Source: PALSA-555 sp035468285 (GTDB taxonomy: Bacteria; Actinomycetota; Acidimicrobiia; IMCC26256; PALSA-555). Taken from it: a stretch of 40,174 nucleotides of DNA. The notes beneath the pieces were generated by a model. It did not search any database. It was given only the letters and a program-made list of their open reading frames with translations, and was not told the DNA's origin. The stretch lies in the NCBI GenBank assembly GCA_035468285.1, contig DATISY010000143.1, positions 1-40,174 on the forward strand, written 5' to 3'. Positions 6,325 through 13,698 of the stretch are shown in pieces (the first letter of the stretch is position 1; each line of letters starts with the position of its first letter). The position numbers were made by a program, and so were the translations under genes.

Positions 6325-7914
6325 ATGAGCGTCGCCGCGGTCGACGGACGAATCGGCCTCCCGGTTTCGGTCGCGGCGCTGCGAGCGCAACGATGGGACG
6401 TGATCGTGGTCGGCGCCGGCCACAACGGCCTGGTCGCGGCGGCATACCTCGCCGGCGCCGGGCGGTCCGTGCTCGTCTTGGAGCGCCGGGAGCAGGTCGG
6501 GGGTGCGTGCACCATCGAGCGGCCCTTCCCCGACGACCGGTTCGTGGTCAGTCCGTGCGCGTACCTTGTCGGGTTGCTCGACCCTCGGGTGCTGACCGAG
6601 CTCGACCTCGCGGCGTACGGGCTGTCGACCATCCCGATCGATCCCACCCAGTGGACCCCGTTCGAGGACGGCACGGCTCTCTTCCAGTGGCAGGACCGAG
6701 CGGAGACGGCGCGTTCCGTCGCCGAGGTCAACGCGGCCGACGTCGACGGGTTCCTCGACTACGAGGCGCTCTTCGACCGGATCCGTGCCGGGCTGCGCCG
6801 GGGCCCGCTCGGAGATACCTGGGAAGGGGATGCTCCGATTCGGGCTGACGTCGCCGCACTGTTCGGCGACGACCCCGAAGCCCGCGAGGTGCTCCTCGAC
6901 GCGTCGATCGCCGATGTGGTGGAACGCCACGTCCGCGACGAGCGACTGCGCACCGCCCTCCACGGCCAAGGCCTGATCGGCACGTTCGCGGGACCCCGGG
7001 ACCCGGGCACCGCCTGGGTGCACGCCCACCATCGCCTTGGCCTGATCGGCGGCTGGCAGTTCGTCGCCGGCGGGATGGGGCAGATCTCGTTCGCGTTGGC
7101 TGACGCCGCCCGGGCCGCGGGGGCGGTCGTCACGTCGGGGACGCCTGTCGCCGCCATCGAGCCGGGCGAAGGGGTGCGGCTCGCGGGTGGGGACCGCATC
7201 GCCGCGTCGACGGTCGTCGCGAACGTCGACCCGAAGCGATTGCTCGGGTTGCTCGACGGCGATGTCCCCCAGACGTTCATCGACCGGGTCGAGGCCTGGC
7301 AGAGTGCCAGCCCGGTGATCAAGCTGAACTGCGCGCTGGACCGCCTTCCGACGTTCCCCGCCGCGGCCGGGGACCGGACGTGCTTCCGAGCGCAGGTCGA
7401 GATCGCCCGCAGCATCGACGACACCCAAGTCGCCTCGGTCGAGGCCCGGGCCGGCCGTGCCGCCCCCGAATGGTGCGAGCTGTACTTCCAGACCGCGTAC
7501 GACCCCAGCGTGGCGGCGCCGGGGTGTCACACCATGGCCGTGTTCGCGCAGTACGCGCCCCACGAGCTGACCGCGGGGGGCTGGGACGACCAGCGGGACC
7601 GCATCGCCGACGCCACCGTCGACGCCGTCGCCCGTTTCGCACCCGACGTCGCCGACTGCATCATCGAACGCCAGGTCCTCGGGCCGCCCGACGTCGAAGC
7701 CCGCATCGGCCTCACCGGCGGTCACATCTTCCAAGGTGAGATCCTTCCCGACCAGATGTGGGAACGACGGTTCGCGCCCCGCACCCCCGTCCCAGGCGTC
7801 TACCTCTGCGGAGCCGCCACCCATCCCGGCGGGTCGGTCATGGGAATCAACGGTCGCAACGCGGCCGTTTCGGTGCTCCACGACCTCGCCTCGACGAGCA
7901 CGGTGACCCGGTGA
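6325..7914 (+). CDS. FAD-dependent oxidoreductase of the phytoene-desaturase/PYROXD2-like family
   Basis: A 529-residue flavoprotein. The FAD-binding motif is DVIVVGAGHNGLVAAAYLAGAG near residue 25, followed by VLERREQVGGACTIERPFPD. FVAGGMGQISFALADAARAAGA appears mid-protein, and GGHIFQGEI and CGAATHPGGSVMGINGRNAA appear at the C-terminus, the pattern of CrtI/PYROXD2-type amine-oxidase-fold enzymes. Despite the family name there is no carotenoid gene nearby, so a role in pigment or retinal synthesis should not be assumed. GGAG upstream of the ATG (spacing about nine) suggests a leadered start. It is the first gene of a unit with the AarF-type kinase, which overlaps it by four bases. Confidence 0.85.
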   Translation: MSVAAVDGRIGLPVSVAALRAQRWDVIVVGAGHNGLVAAAYLAGAGRSVLVLERREQVGGACTIERPFPDDRFVVSPCAYLVGLLDPRVLTELDLAAYGLSTIPIDPTQWTPFEDGTALFQWQDRAETARSVAEVNAADVDGFLDYEALFDRIRAGLRRGPLGDTWEGDAPIRADVAALFGDDPEAREVLLDASIADVVERHVRDERLRTALHGQGLIGTFAGPRDPGTAWVHAHHRLGLIGGWQFVAGGMGQISFALADAARAAGAVVTSGTPVAAIEPGEGVRLAGGDRIAASTVVANVDPKRLLGLLDGDVPQTFIDRVEAWQSASPVIKLNCALDRLPTFPAAAGDRTCFRAQVEIARSIDDTQVASVEARAGRAAPEWCELYFQTAYDPSVAAPGCHTMAVFAQYAPHELTAGGWDDQRDRIADATVDAVARFAPDVADCIIERQVLGPPDVEARIGLTGGHIFQGEILPDQMWERRFAPRTPVPGVYLCGAATHPGGSVMGINGRNAAVSVLHDLASTSTVTR

Positions 7915-9500
7915 GTGGCGACGCTCCCGCGCCGGACGTCGCCTCCTTCGCGTTCACCCCCCGCGGGCCGTGGGTCATCGACCCGGAGCGCCTCGGCTGG
8001 AACGACGGGCTCGACCGCGTCCGGGCCGAGACCCGCGCCGACGTCCCCCGGCTCCTCGAACCGCACCGGCTGCCACCCGCAGGTCGTCTGCTTCGCTCAT
8101 CCGCGAGCCTCGGCCGGGCCGTGGGCGTCTGGTACCTCCGGGAGCGTGGCACCGCCTCCTCACGGGCCGGGCTGTCGCGTCGCCTGCGCCGCTCGTTCGA
8201 ACGGCTCGGTTCCACCTACGTGAAGCTGGGGCAGATCATCTCGGCTTTCGAAGGACTCTTCCCCGACGAGCTCGTCACCGAATTCAAGAAGCTGCGGGAC
8301 CAGGTGCCCCCGGAGCCGTTCGCGGCGATCCGAACGGTCGTGGAGGACGACCTGGGCCGTCCCCTCGAAGCCGTCTTCGCGTCCTTCGACCGGGAACCGA
8401 TCGCGGCCGCGTCGATCGCCCAGGTTCACGGTGCGCGCCTCGTCACGGGCGAAGAGGTCGTGGTCAAGGTCCAACGCCCCCAAGTCGCCGCACTGATGCG
8501 CGCCGACGTCCGGGCGCTGGCGTGGCTCGCACCCCATCTCGTCGGGCGCATCTCCGTCTCCGCCCTCGCGAACCCGCCGGCACTGATCGAGCTGTTCGCC
8601 GAGCAGATCGTCGAGGAGCTCGACTTTCGCCTCGAGGCGGAGAACATGCTCGACCTCGCCCGCGTCTTCGCCGAGACCGAGCAGCGCGCGATGGTCGTCC
8701 CCCGACCCCATCCGACGCTCGTCACGCGACGCGTGCTCGTCATGGAACGCCTCCGGGGGTTCGCCTTCGACGACGTCAACGCCATGCACGATGCGGGGAT
8801 CGACACCACCGCCGTGCTGCGGGCCGGGCTGATCGCCTGCCTGGAGGGCGCCATGCTCTACGGCGTCTTCCACGGTGACCTCCACGGCGGGAACCTCCTC
8901 GTGGAAGCCGACGGCCGAACGGTGCTCTTCGACTTCGGGATCACCGGTCGGCTCAGCGAACCACAGCGGGTCGCGTTCCTTCGTCTGCTGCTCACGGGAA
9001 CCGCCGGTGATGTCAAGGGCCAGATCGCCGCACTGCGCGACCTCGGCGCGTTCCCGTCGGACACGGACCTCGACGCGGTGTTCGCGGACCTGGAGCTCGA
9101 CCAGCCGGTCAAGGACCCGACCAAGATGTCAGCGACGGAGATGGTGGACGAGCTCCAAGAGCTCGTGAAGAAGCTCCTCGGCTACGGCGCGCGGGCACCG
9201 AAGGAGCTCATGCTGTTCGTGAAGAACTTGATGTTCCTCAACGCCGCGACGGCGGCCCTGGCCCCCGACCTCGACCTCATCGAAGAGATCGTGCACATCC
9301 ACCAGTACTTCCTCACCCACCACGGGGACCGCCTCGCCCGCGAGCTCGGCCTCGACCCGACCGCCACCCACGTCGACGTCGACGCGATCAAGGCCGGGTT
9401 CCTCGTCCCCGCGGAGGTCGATCGCCTCACCTTCGCCGACCTCCAAGAGCGGCGCCGCACCATCTTGAAGCGGATGGGCACCAAGCCCCGCCGCCGCTGA
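7911..9500 (+). CDS. AarF/UbiB (ABC1) family atypical kinase
   Basis: A 529-residue ABC1-type kinase-like protein. Signature elements: KLGQ (about residues 105-108), the Ala-rich nucleotide loop AAASIAQVH (165-173), Lys186 in VVKVQRP, the EELDFRLEAENM helix (235-246), the catalytic loop FHGDLHGGNLL (320-330) and DFG at 341-343. Family members have ATPase activity and support isoprenoid-quinone or lipid metabolism. The start is GTG 7911, whose GTGA overlaps the stop of the oxidoreductase, indicating translational coupling; an ATG upstream in this frame lies inside the previous gene and is rejected. Pairing with a FAD oxidoreductase suggests a shared lipid-soluble substrate, which is inference. 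Confidence 0.9.
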   Translation: MSGDAPAPDVASFAFTPRGPWVIDPERLGWNDGLDRVRAETRADVPRLLEPHRLPPAGRLLRSSASLGRAVGVWYLRERGTASSRAGLSRRLRRSFERLGSTYVKLGQIISAFEGLFPDELVTEFKKLRDQVPPEPFAAIRTVVEDDLGRPLEAVFASFDREPIAAASIAQVHGARLVTGEEVVVKVQRPQVAALMRADVRALAWLAPHLVGRISVSALANPPALIELFAEQIVEELDFRLEAENMLDLARVFAETEQRAMVVPRPHPTLVTRRVLVMERLRGFAFDDVNAMHDAGIDTTAVLRAGLIACLEGAMLYGVFHGDLHGGNLLVEADGRTVLFDFGITGRLSEPQRVAFLRLLLTGTAGDVKGQIAALRDLGAFPSDTDLDAVFADLELDQPVKDPTKMSATEMVDELQELVKKLLGYGARAPKELMLFVKNLMFLNAATAALAPDLDLIEEIVHIHQYFLTHHGDRLARELGLDPTATHVDVDAIKAGFLVPAEVDRLTFADLQERRRTILKRMGTKPRRR

Positions 9501-9536
9501 CCGCCGGTCCCGTCGGTCCGGTCCTCCTGGGGCGGG

Positions 9537-9542
9537 CAGAAT
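9537..9542 (+). promoter_or_regulatory. Near-consensus -10 box for leaderless Fpg/Nei transcript
   Basis: CAGAAT (TANNNT with the first base changed) ends seven bases before the GTG at 9550. Confidence 0.35.
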
Positions 9543-9549
9543 CGGGGAC

Positions 9550-10416
9550 GTGCCCGAACTTCCCCAGATGCAGGCGCTCGCCGAGCGTCTCAACGCCGAC
9601 CTCGCCGGACGCACCCTCGTCGGCTGGGAGCCCCTCGGGTTCGCCGCCCTCAAAACCGTGAAGCCCGCCCCGGACGAGCTGATCGGCCGCACGGTCCGGA
9701 CCGTCGGCCGCCGCGGCAAGTACCTCGTCTTCAACTTCGACGACGCGGGCGCTCCATCGCCCCGGGTGCTCGTGCATCTCTCCCAAGCGGGGCGGCTCGA
9801 CGTCGAGCAGCCACCCAAGAAGTCGCGGGGCGGCAAAGGAGGCGCGATGCGGCTGCGCTTCGGCCGCGGCGACGAGCCCGAGGTCGCCGTCCTCGTGCGG
9901 GAGCACGGGACGGAACGCAAGGCAGCATGGTGGGTGCTCGCGCCCGGCGACGACGGGCCCCTCGCTCGGCTCGGACCGGAGCCCGACGACGAGGCCTTCG
10001 CCGACCTGATCCTCCACGGCACCGACCGGCGCCGAATCCACACCCTCCTCCGGGACCAGTCGACCGTCTCCGGCGTCGGACGCGGATACGCCGACGACGC
10101 CCTCTGGCGGGCCCAGCTCTCCCCGTACGCGACCCTCCCCGGGCTCGACGACGAGCAACGCCAGCGGCTCCTCGGCGCAGTGCGCGACGTCCTGCGCGAC
10201 GGACTGGCGCGGGAACGGACCCGGACCGGGGGGCTGTCCGAACCGAAGCTCGGCGGCCACTTCGAGGTCCACGGCCGCAGCGGCACGCCCTGCCCGCGGT
10301 GCGGCGACCCCATGCGACGCGTGTCGTACGACGCCTACGAGGTGACGTACTGCCCGACCTGCCAGACCGAGGGAAAGGTGCTCGCCGACCGTCGGCTGTC
10401 ACGGCTCGTCAAGTAG
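9550..10416 (+). CDS. Divergent Fpg/Nei-family DNA glycosylase
   Basis: A 288-residue protein beginning (GTG)-P-E-L-P, so after Met removal the catalytic N-terminal Pro and the following Glu are present; Lys57 in GRRGKYLVF is also conserved. A helix-two-turn-helix region (SGVGRGYADDALW) and a four-Cys zinc finger (Cys248, 251, 268, 271; x2-x16-x2 spacing) follow. The family excises oxidised bases. Two key positions deviate. The H2TH Asn usually found in GxGN is Arg (GVGRGY), and the zinc-finger Arg five residues before the third Cys is Tyr (YEVTYC). The ending CQTEGKVLADRRLSRLVK resembles an actinobacterial Fpg/Nei subgroup, as far as I recall. Activity and substrate are uncertain. Confidence 0.88.
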   Translation: MPELPQMQALAERLNADLAGRTLVGWEPLGFAALKTVKPAPDELIGRTVRTVGRRGKYLVFNFDDAGAPSPRVLVHLSQAGRLDVEQPPKKSRGGKGGAMRLRFGRGDEPEVAVLVREHGTERKAAWWVLAPGDDGPLARLGPEPDDEAFADLILHGTDRRRIHTLLRDQSTVSGVGRGYADDALWRAQLSPYATLPGLDDEQRQRLLGAVRDVLRDGLARERTRTGGLSEPKLGGHFEVHGRSGTPCPRCGDPMRRVSYDAYEVTYCPTCQTEGKVLADRRLSRLVK

Positions 10417-10437
10417 CCCGCCGGCGCGGCGACGCGC

Positions 10438-10947
10438 TCACCAGCCGAGCGTCCCCGCTGCACCTTTGAACGGGCCGGCGACGTCGCTGGTGATCCACCC
10501 GCCGTAGAAGCCGCCGGGCTGGGGGACGACGAGCTCGTCGTCGACGAAGCACGAATCCACCCGGCCCGGATAGAACGCGACGTATCCCCGGATCGCCTCG
10601 TATCCCGGGCTCGGATTGTCATAGCCCCACGCGGCGTCACGGGCGACACGCGCCCCGGCATGGACGTCGAAGTAGTGGGCCGCCCCCTTGTACTCGCACC
10701 AGGACCCACCAACGGTCCGGACCAGCGCCCCCGGGGTGACGGAATCGGGTGGGAAGTAGTAGTTCGGCGGATGGCTCGTCTCGAGGACACGGAACCCGTG
10801 AGTCGTGGTCGCGACCACGGTGCCGTCGAGCACGACACGCAGCGCGCGTCCGACGGGCTCCACCCGGGGTGGACGCGGGTACCCCCAGACCGACTCCTGG
10901 CCGGGTCCGGTCGGGTCGGGGGTGGGGCGAGCCCGGGACCAGGTCAC
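10438..10947 (-). CDS. DUF427-domain protein
   Basis: A 169-residue protein with the DUF427 core: RVVLDGTVVATTTHGFRVLETSHPPNYYFP, then GSWCEYKGAAHYFDV and a C-terminal YVAFYPGRVD. DUF427 proteins are small beta-barrel proteins of unknown biochemical role, often near oxidoreductases or acyl-CoA genes. No catalytic residues can be assigned. The start is GTG 10947; an AATCAT sequence lies six bases upstream, a degenerate version of the leaderless box used elsewhere here. It lies downstream of, and in the same direction as, the secreted-protein gene with a 22-base gap. Confidence 0.88.
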   Translation of the reverse strand: MTWSRARPTPDPTGPGQESVWGYPRPPRVEPVGRALRVVLDGTVVATTTHGFRVLETSHPPNYYFPPDSVTPGALVRTVGGSWCEYKGAAHYFDVHAGARVARDAAWGYDNPSPGYEAIRGYVAFYPGRVDSCFVDDELVVPQPGGFYGGWITSDVAGPFKGAAGTLGW

Positions 10948-10969
10948 TGGCCCATGATTCCAGAGGCGC

Positions 10970-11932
10970 TCAGCCGGTGGTCACCGGGCCGGTGTTCACG
11001 ACATCGAACTGCGCGCCGGGCACGTTCTTGAGCTGGTTCAAGTCGTTGTCGTCCCAGCGGCTGTCGGCCGCGCCGGTGATGTAGAAGTTCGTGCCGTTGT
11101 CGGCGACGATCATCCCGTAGGTCTTGAGAGCCTGGAGGACCACGAGGGCTTCGCCGTGGTACGGCGTGAGATCGAAGGTCGCCTTCAACCGGAACCGCAT
11201 GCCCATCGCGGGGCGGTTCGGGTTCGAGCTCGATGACGCGAAGTGGCGGGCGGGAGCGACGTAGCCCCGCTGGGTCTGGTTCACCGTGAACCGCAACGCG
11301 TGGTGGATCGCACCACTCGTCGCCTCGTCGTAGCGGGCGAGCCCGGGGAAGATCGGGAGCCCCGCCGCGTCGGCCGACGTCCAGCCCACGGGCCGGAGCG
11401 CGTCCGACCGCAGGTCCCACGTCGCGCCCGACCCTGCGTTCCAGGATCCGTTGGCGGGCGACGCGTGGTACATCTCGAAGAGCTGGCAGTGGTCGCGGTC
11501 CACCGCGATCACGTGCGCGTCGCTGCCCCCCTCGATCGGCGCGCCGAGCGGCGCGGCGTAGGGGCCGGGATCGCTCTCCGCGGGAAACTCGGTGAAGTTG
11601 ACCGGTGTGCGCCCCAGGCTGGCGGGAACCGTGACGTAGGGGATCCCGTACGCGCCGCCGCCGCCGAAGTCGGCGTGGAGGAACCCGGGTCCGTCCGCGA
11701 GCACCTGGTTGACGATGTTGGTCGAATCGGGGCGCACCGGGGTGGTCGAGATGTTCGTGTTCCAGGCGTTGTCGGCCGGGAACACCGGGCAGCTGTTCAG
11801 CGGGCCATTCTGATCGCCGGTCGCCGGCGGACCGGGGGGCGGGGGGCGGCCCCCCCCGACCGGGGTGCACGCGGCGGCGACGATCACGAGCGCCACCACC
11901 GGGACCAGCCGTCGGAGGCGCCGTGTTGTCAT
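10970..11932 (-). CDS. Secreted, probably lipid-anchored protein of unknown function
   Basis: A 320-residue exported protein. An Arg-rich start (TTRRLRRL), a hydrophobic stretch and VAAAC at residues 18-22 form a plausible though weak lipobox (Cys22), followed by a Gly/Pro linker. The mature domain has PVFPADNAWNTNIS at its start, YGIPYVTV, ESDPGPY, GSDAHVIAVDRDHCQLFE, a long block DLRSDALRPVGWTSADAAGLP, and ARHFASSSSNPN near the end. I recall the pattern from a family of secreted hypothetical proteins in actinobacteria, but its function is unknown to me. ATG 11932 is preferred over GTG 11935 because GATACT sits six bases before it. It diverges from lgt, whose product would lipidate it. Confidence 0.8.
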   Translation of the reverse strand: MTTRRLRRLVPVVALVIVAAACTPVGGGRPPPPGPPATGDQNGPLNSCPVFPADNAWNTNISTTPVRPDSTNIVNQVLADGPGFLHADFGGGGAYGIPYVTVPASLGRTPVNFTEFPAESDPGPYAAPLGAPIEGGSDAHVIAVDRDHCQLFEMYHASPANGSWNAGSGATWDLRSDALRPVGWTSADAAGLPIFPGLARYDEATSGAIHHALRFTVNQTQRGYVAPARHFASSSSNPNRPAMGMRFRLKATFDLTPYHGEALVVLQALKTYGMIVADNGTNFYITGAADSRWDDNDLNQLKNVPGAQFDVVNTGPVTTG

Positions 11933-11938
11933 CACTGC

Positions 11939-11944
11939 AGTATC
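11939..11944 (-). promoter_or_regulatory. Near-consensus -10 box for the secreted-protein gene
   Basis: On the minus strand GATACT is followed by six bases and the ATG at 11932, deciding between the adjacent GTG and ATG starts. Confidence 0.4.
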
Positions 11945-11973
11945 GGCGGAGCCGGGTGATTGGTTGAGGGGCC

Positions 11974-11979
11974 TAGCAT
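11974..11979 (+). promoter_or_regulatory. -10 box for leaderless lgt transcript
   Basis: TAGCAT ends six bases before the lgt ATG (11986). Confidence 0.55.
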
Positions 11980-11985
11980 CCGCCG

Positions 11986-12840
11986 ATGCCGTTCTCGCCC
12001 CTCGCGTTCATCCCGAGCCCGTCGAACGGCACCATCCACCTCGGTCCCCTTCCCCTCCACGTGTACGGGCTGCTCCTCGCCGTCGGGGTCGTGGTCGGGA
12101 CCTGGATCAGCGAGCGTCGCTGGGAGCGGTGGGGTCACGAACGGCGCGAACTGGGCGACATGATCGTCGTGGTCGTCATCGCCGGGGTCGTGGGGGCCCG
12201 CCTGTACCACGTCGCGACCGACTACCAGCTCTTCGAGCACCACTGGATCCGGGTTTTCGAGATCTGGCGGGGAGGCCTCTCGATCTGGGGGGTGATCATC
12301 GGCGGCGTCCTCGCGGTGGTCGTCATGAGCCGGATCCGCCATGTGGACACCCTCGGGCTCATGGACGCCATGGTCGCTGGTCTCATGGTCGCCCAGGTCA
12401 TCGGGCGGTGGGGGAACTACTTCAACCAGGAGCTGTTCGGTGAGCCGACCCGGCTGCCGTGGGGTCTCGAGATCGATCGAGCCCACCGGCCGGCCGGGTT
12501 CACCCAGTTCACGACGTTTCACCCCACCTTCTTGTACGAGTCGCTCTACATCCTCATCATCCTCGGGGTGCTGCTGGCGGTCGAACGCCGCTTCGTGTTG
12601 AAGCGAGGCCAGTCGCTCGCCTTCTACCTGGCCTCGTACACCTTCGGGAGGTTCTGGTTCGAGAACCTGCGTATCGACCCGGCGCACACGATCCTCGGGC
12701 TCCGCGTCAACGCCTGGGTCAGCCTGCTGGCCTGCGTCGGCGGCGTCGCCTGGTTCGTGTGGCTCGGCCGGCGAGGCACCGTCGACCCGCGCCGCTACCC
12801 GGACACGGTGTCCGCACCGCAACCGGCGTCGAGCACCTGA
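11986..12840 (+). CDS. lgt: Prolipoprotein diacylglyceryl transferase
   Basis: A 284-residue, seven-helix membrane enzyme that moves a diacylglyceryl group from phosphatidylglycerol to the lipobox Cys of prolipoproteins. Visible family features: HVYGLLLAVGVVVG (TM1, residues 25-38), GARLYHV (70-76), RGGLSIWG (95-102), and the Lgt signature GRWGNYFNQELFG (140-152) containing the essential Arg and Glu. FGRFWFENLRID near the C-terminus holds the further conserved Arg. The Escherichia coli His103 position is Trp here (SIWG), which I recall as usual in actinobacterial Lgt. It is the next gene to, and divergent from, a putative lipoprotein gene, and lies upstream of an ABC system of a kind that can act on lipoproteins. 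Confidence 0.95.
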   Translation: MPFSPLAFIPSPSNGTIHLGPLPLHVYGLLLAVGVVVGTWISERRWERWGHERRELGDMIVVVVIAGVVGARLYHVATDYQLFEHHWIRVFEIWRGGLSIWGVIIGGVLAVVVMSRIRHVDTLGLMDAMVAGLMVAQVIGRWGNYFNQELFGEPTRLPWGLEIDRAHRPAGFTQFTTFHPTFLYESLYILIILGVLLAVERRFVLKRGQSLAFYLASYTFGRFWFENLRIDPAHTILGLRVNAWVSLLACVGGVAWFVWLGRRGTVDPRRYPDTVSAPQPASST

Positions 12841-12896
12841 CCCGGCGGCCGGGTCTCGGTGACGCCCGTCACGGGACAAGTGGGATCGGGTTCGCG

Positions 12897-12902
12897 TACC
12901 GT
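12897..12902 (+). promoter_or_regulatory. Candidate -10 box for the ABC transporter unit
   Basis: TACCGT lies 30 bases before the ATPase GTG. An AGAGAG ribosome-binding sequence lies between them, so this transcript would have a short leader, unlike most others here. Confidence 0.4.
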
Positions 12903-12932
12903 GTGCCGACCCGCGACCCAAGAGAGTGACCC

Positions 12933-13688
12933 GTGACCACTGCGTCGCCCGCGACAACCCAAACCGGGGCCGCCGCCCGAGCCGTCGACGCGTCGAAGGT
13001 CTACGGGACGGGCGAAGCCGCCGTGCGAGCCCTGGACCACATCTCGGTCGAGTTCGCCCAGAACAAGTTCACCGCGATCATGGGCCCGTCGGGCTCCGGG
13101 AAGTCGACGCTGCTGCACTGCCTCGCCGGGCTCGACGACGTCACCGACGGCCAAGTGTTCCTCGGTGATGTCGAGATCAGCGCCTCGTCGGAGAAGCAGC
13201 TGACGCTCATCCGCCGCGACAACATCGGGTTCGTCTTCCAGTCGTACAACCTGATCCCCACATTGAACGCGCTCGAGAACATCACGCTCCCGATGGCGCT
13301 CGCCGGCCGCAAGCCCGACGCCGCGTGGCTGGACCACGTGATCGACATCGTCAGTCTCCGGGATCGCCTCTCGCACCGGCCCGCCCAGCTGTCCGGCGGT
13401 CAGCAGCAGCGCGTCGCGGTCGCGCGCGCCCTGGTGAGCAAGCCGCATGTGATCTTCGCCGACGAGCCCACCGGGAATCTCGACTCCCGGGCGGGAGCCG
13501 AGATCCTCACCTTCATGCGCCAAGCCGTCGACGACCTTGGCCAGACGATCGTCATGGTCACCCACGACCCCATCGCCGCCGGGTACGCGGACCGGGTCGT
13601 GTTCCTCACCGACGGTCACATCATCGACGAGATGTTGGACCCAACGGCCGACTCGGTGCTGGATCGCATGAAGCGCATCGGCGACTGA
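12933..13688 (+). CDS. ABC transporter ATPase, MacB/LolD type
   Basis: A 251-residue ATPase with Walker A GPSGSGKS (51-58), Q-loop VFQSYNLIPTL (101-111; the FQxYNL form typical of the MacB/LolD/FtsE group), ABC signature LSGGQQQR (153-160), Walker B VIFADEPTGNLDS (173-185) and switch His in VTHD. It partners the permease encoded ten bases downstream. This class usually performs mechanotransmission or exports lipoproteins, peptides or drugs rather than importing solutes, and no binding protein is encoded nearby. The start is GTG 12933, with AGAGAG upstream. Confidence 0.92.
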   Translation: MTTASPATTQTGAAARAVDASKVYGTGEAAVRALDHISVEFAQNKFTAIMGPSGSGKSTLLHCLAGLDDVTDGQVFLGDVEISASSEKQLTLIRRDNIGFVFQSYNLIPTLNALENITLPMALAGRKPDAAWLDHVIDIVSLRDRLSHRPAQLSGGQQQRVAVARALVSKPHVIFADEPTGNLDSRAGAEILTFMRQAVDDLGQTIVMVTHDPIAAGYADRVVFLTDGHIIDEMLDPTADSVLDRMKRIGD

Positions 13689-13698
13689 GCGCGTCCCG

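Noticed and set aside
5673..6731. N-terminal extension of the lytic transglycosylase by up to 350 residues
   Set aside because: It would overlap the DUF3499 gene and the divergent oxidoreductase gene. The extension is Arg/Pro-rich with no domain, and the TTG at 5672 fits the gene order.
6016..7881. A 621-codon minus-strand frame across the FAD oxidoreductase gene
   Set aside because: Low-complexity composition and no family motif. The plus strand encodes a complete flavoprotein with FAD-binding signatures.
6325..7914. Reading the CrtI-like flavoprotein as part of a retinal pathway for the heliorhodopsin
   Set aside because: The sequence is of the PYROXD2-like branch, lies 30 kb away and is coupled to an AarF kinase; no other carotenoid gene is present.
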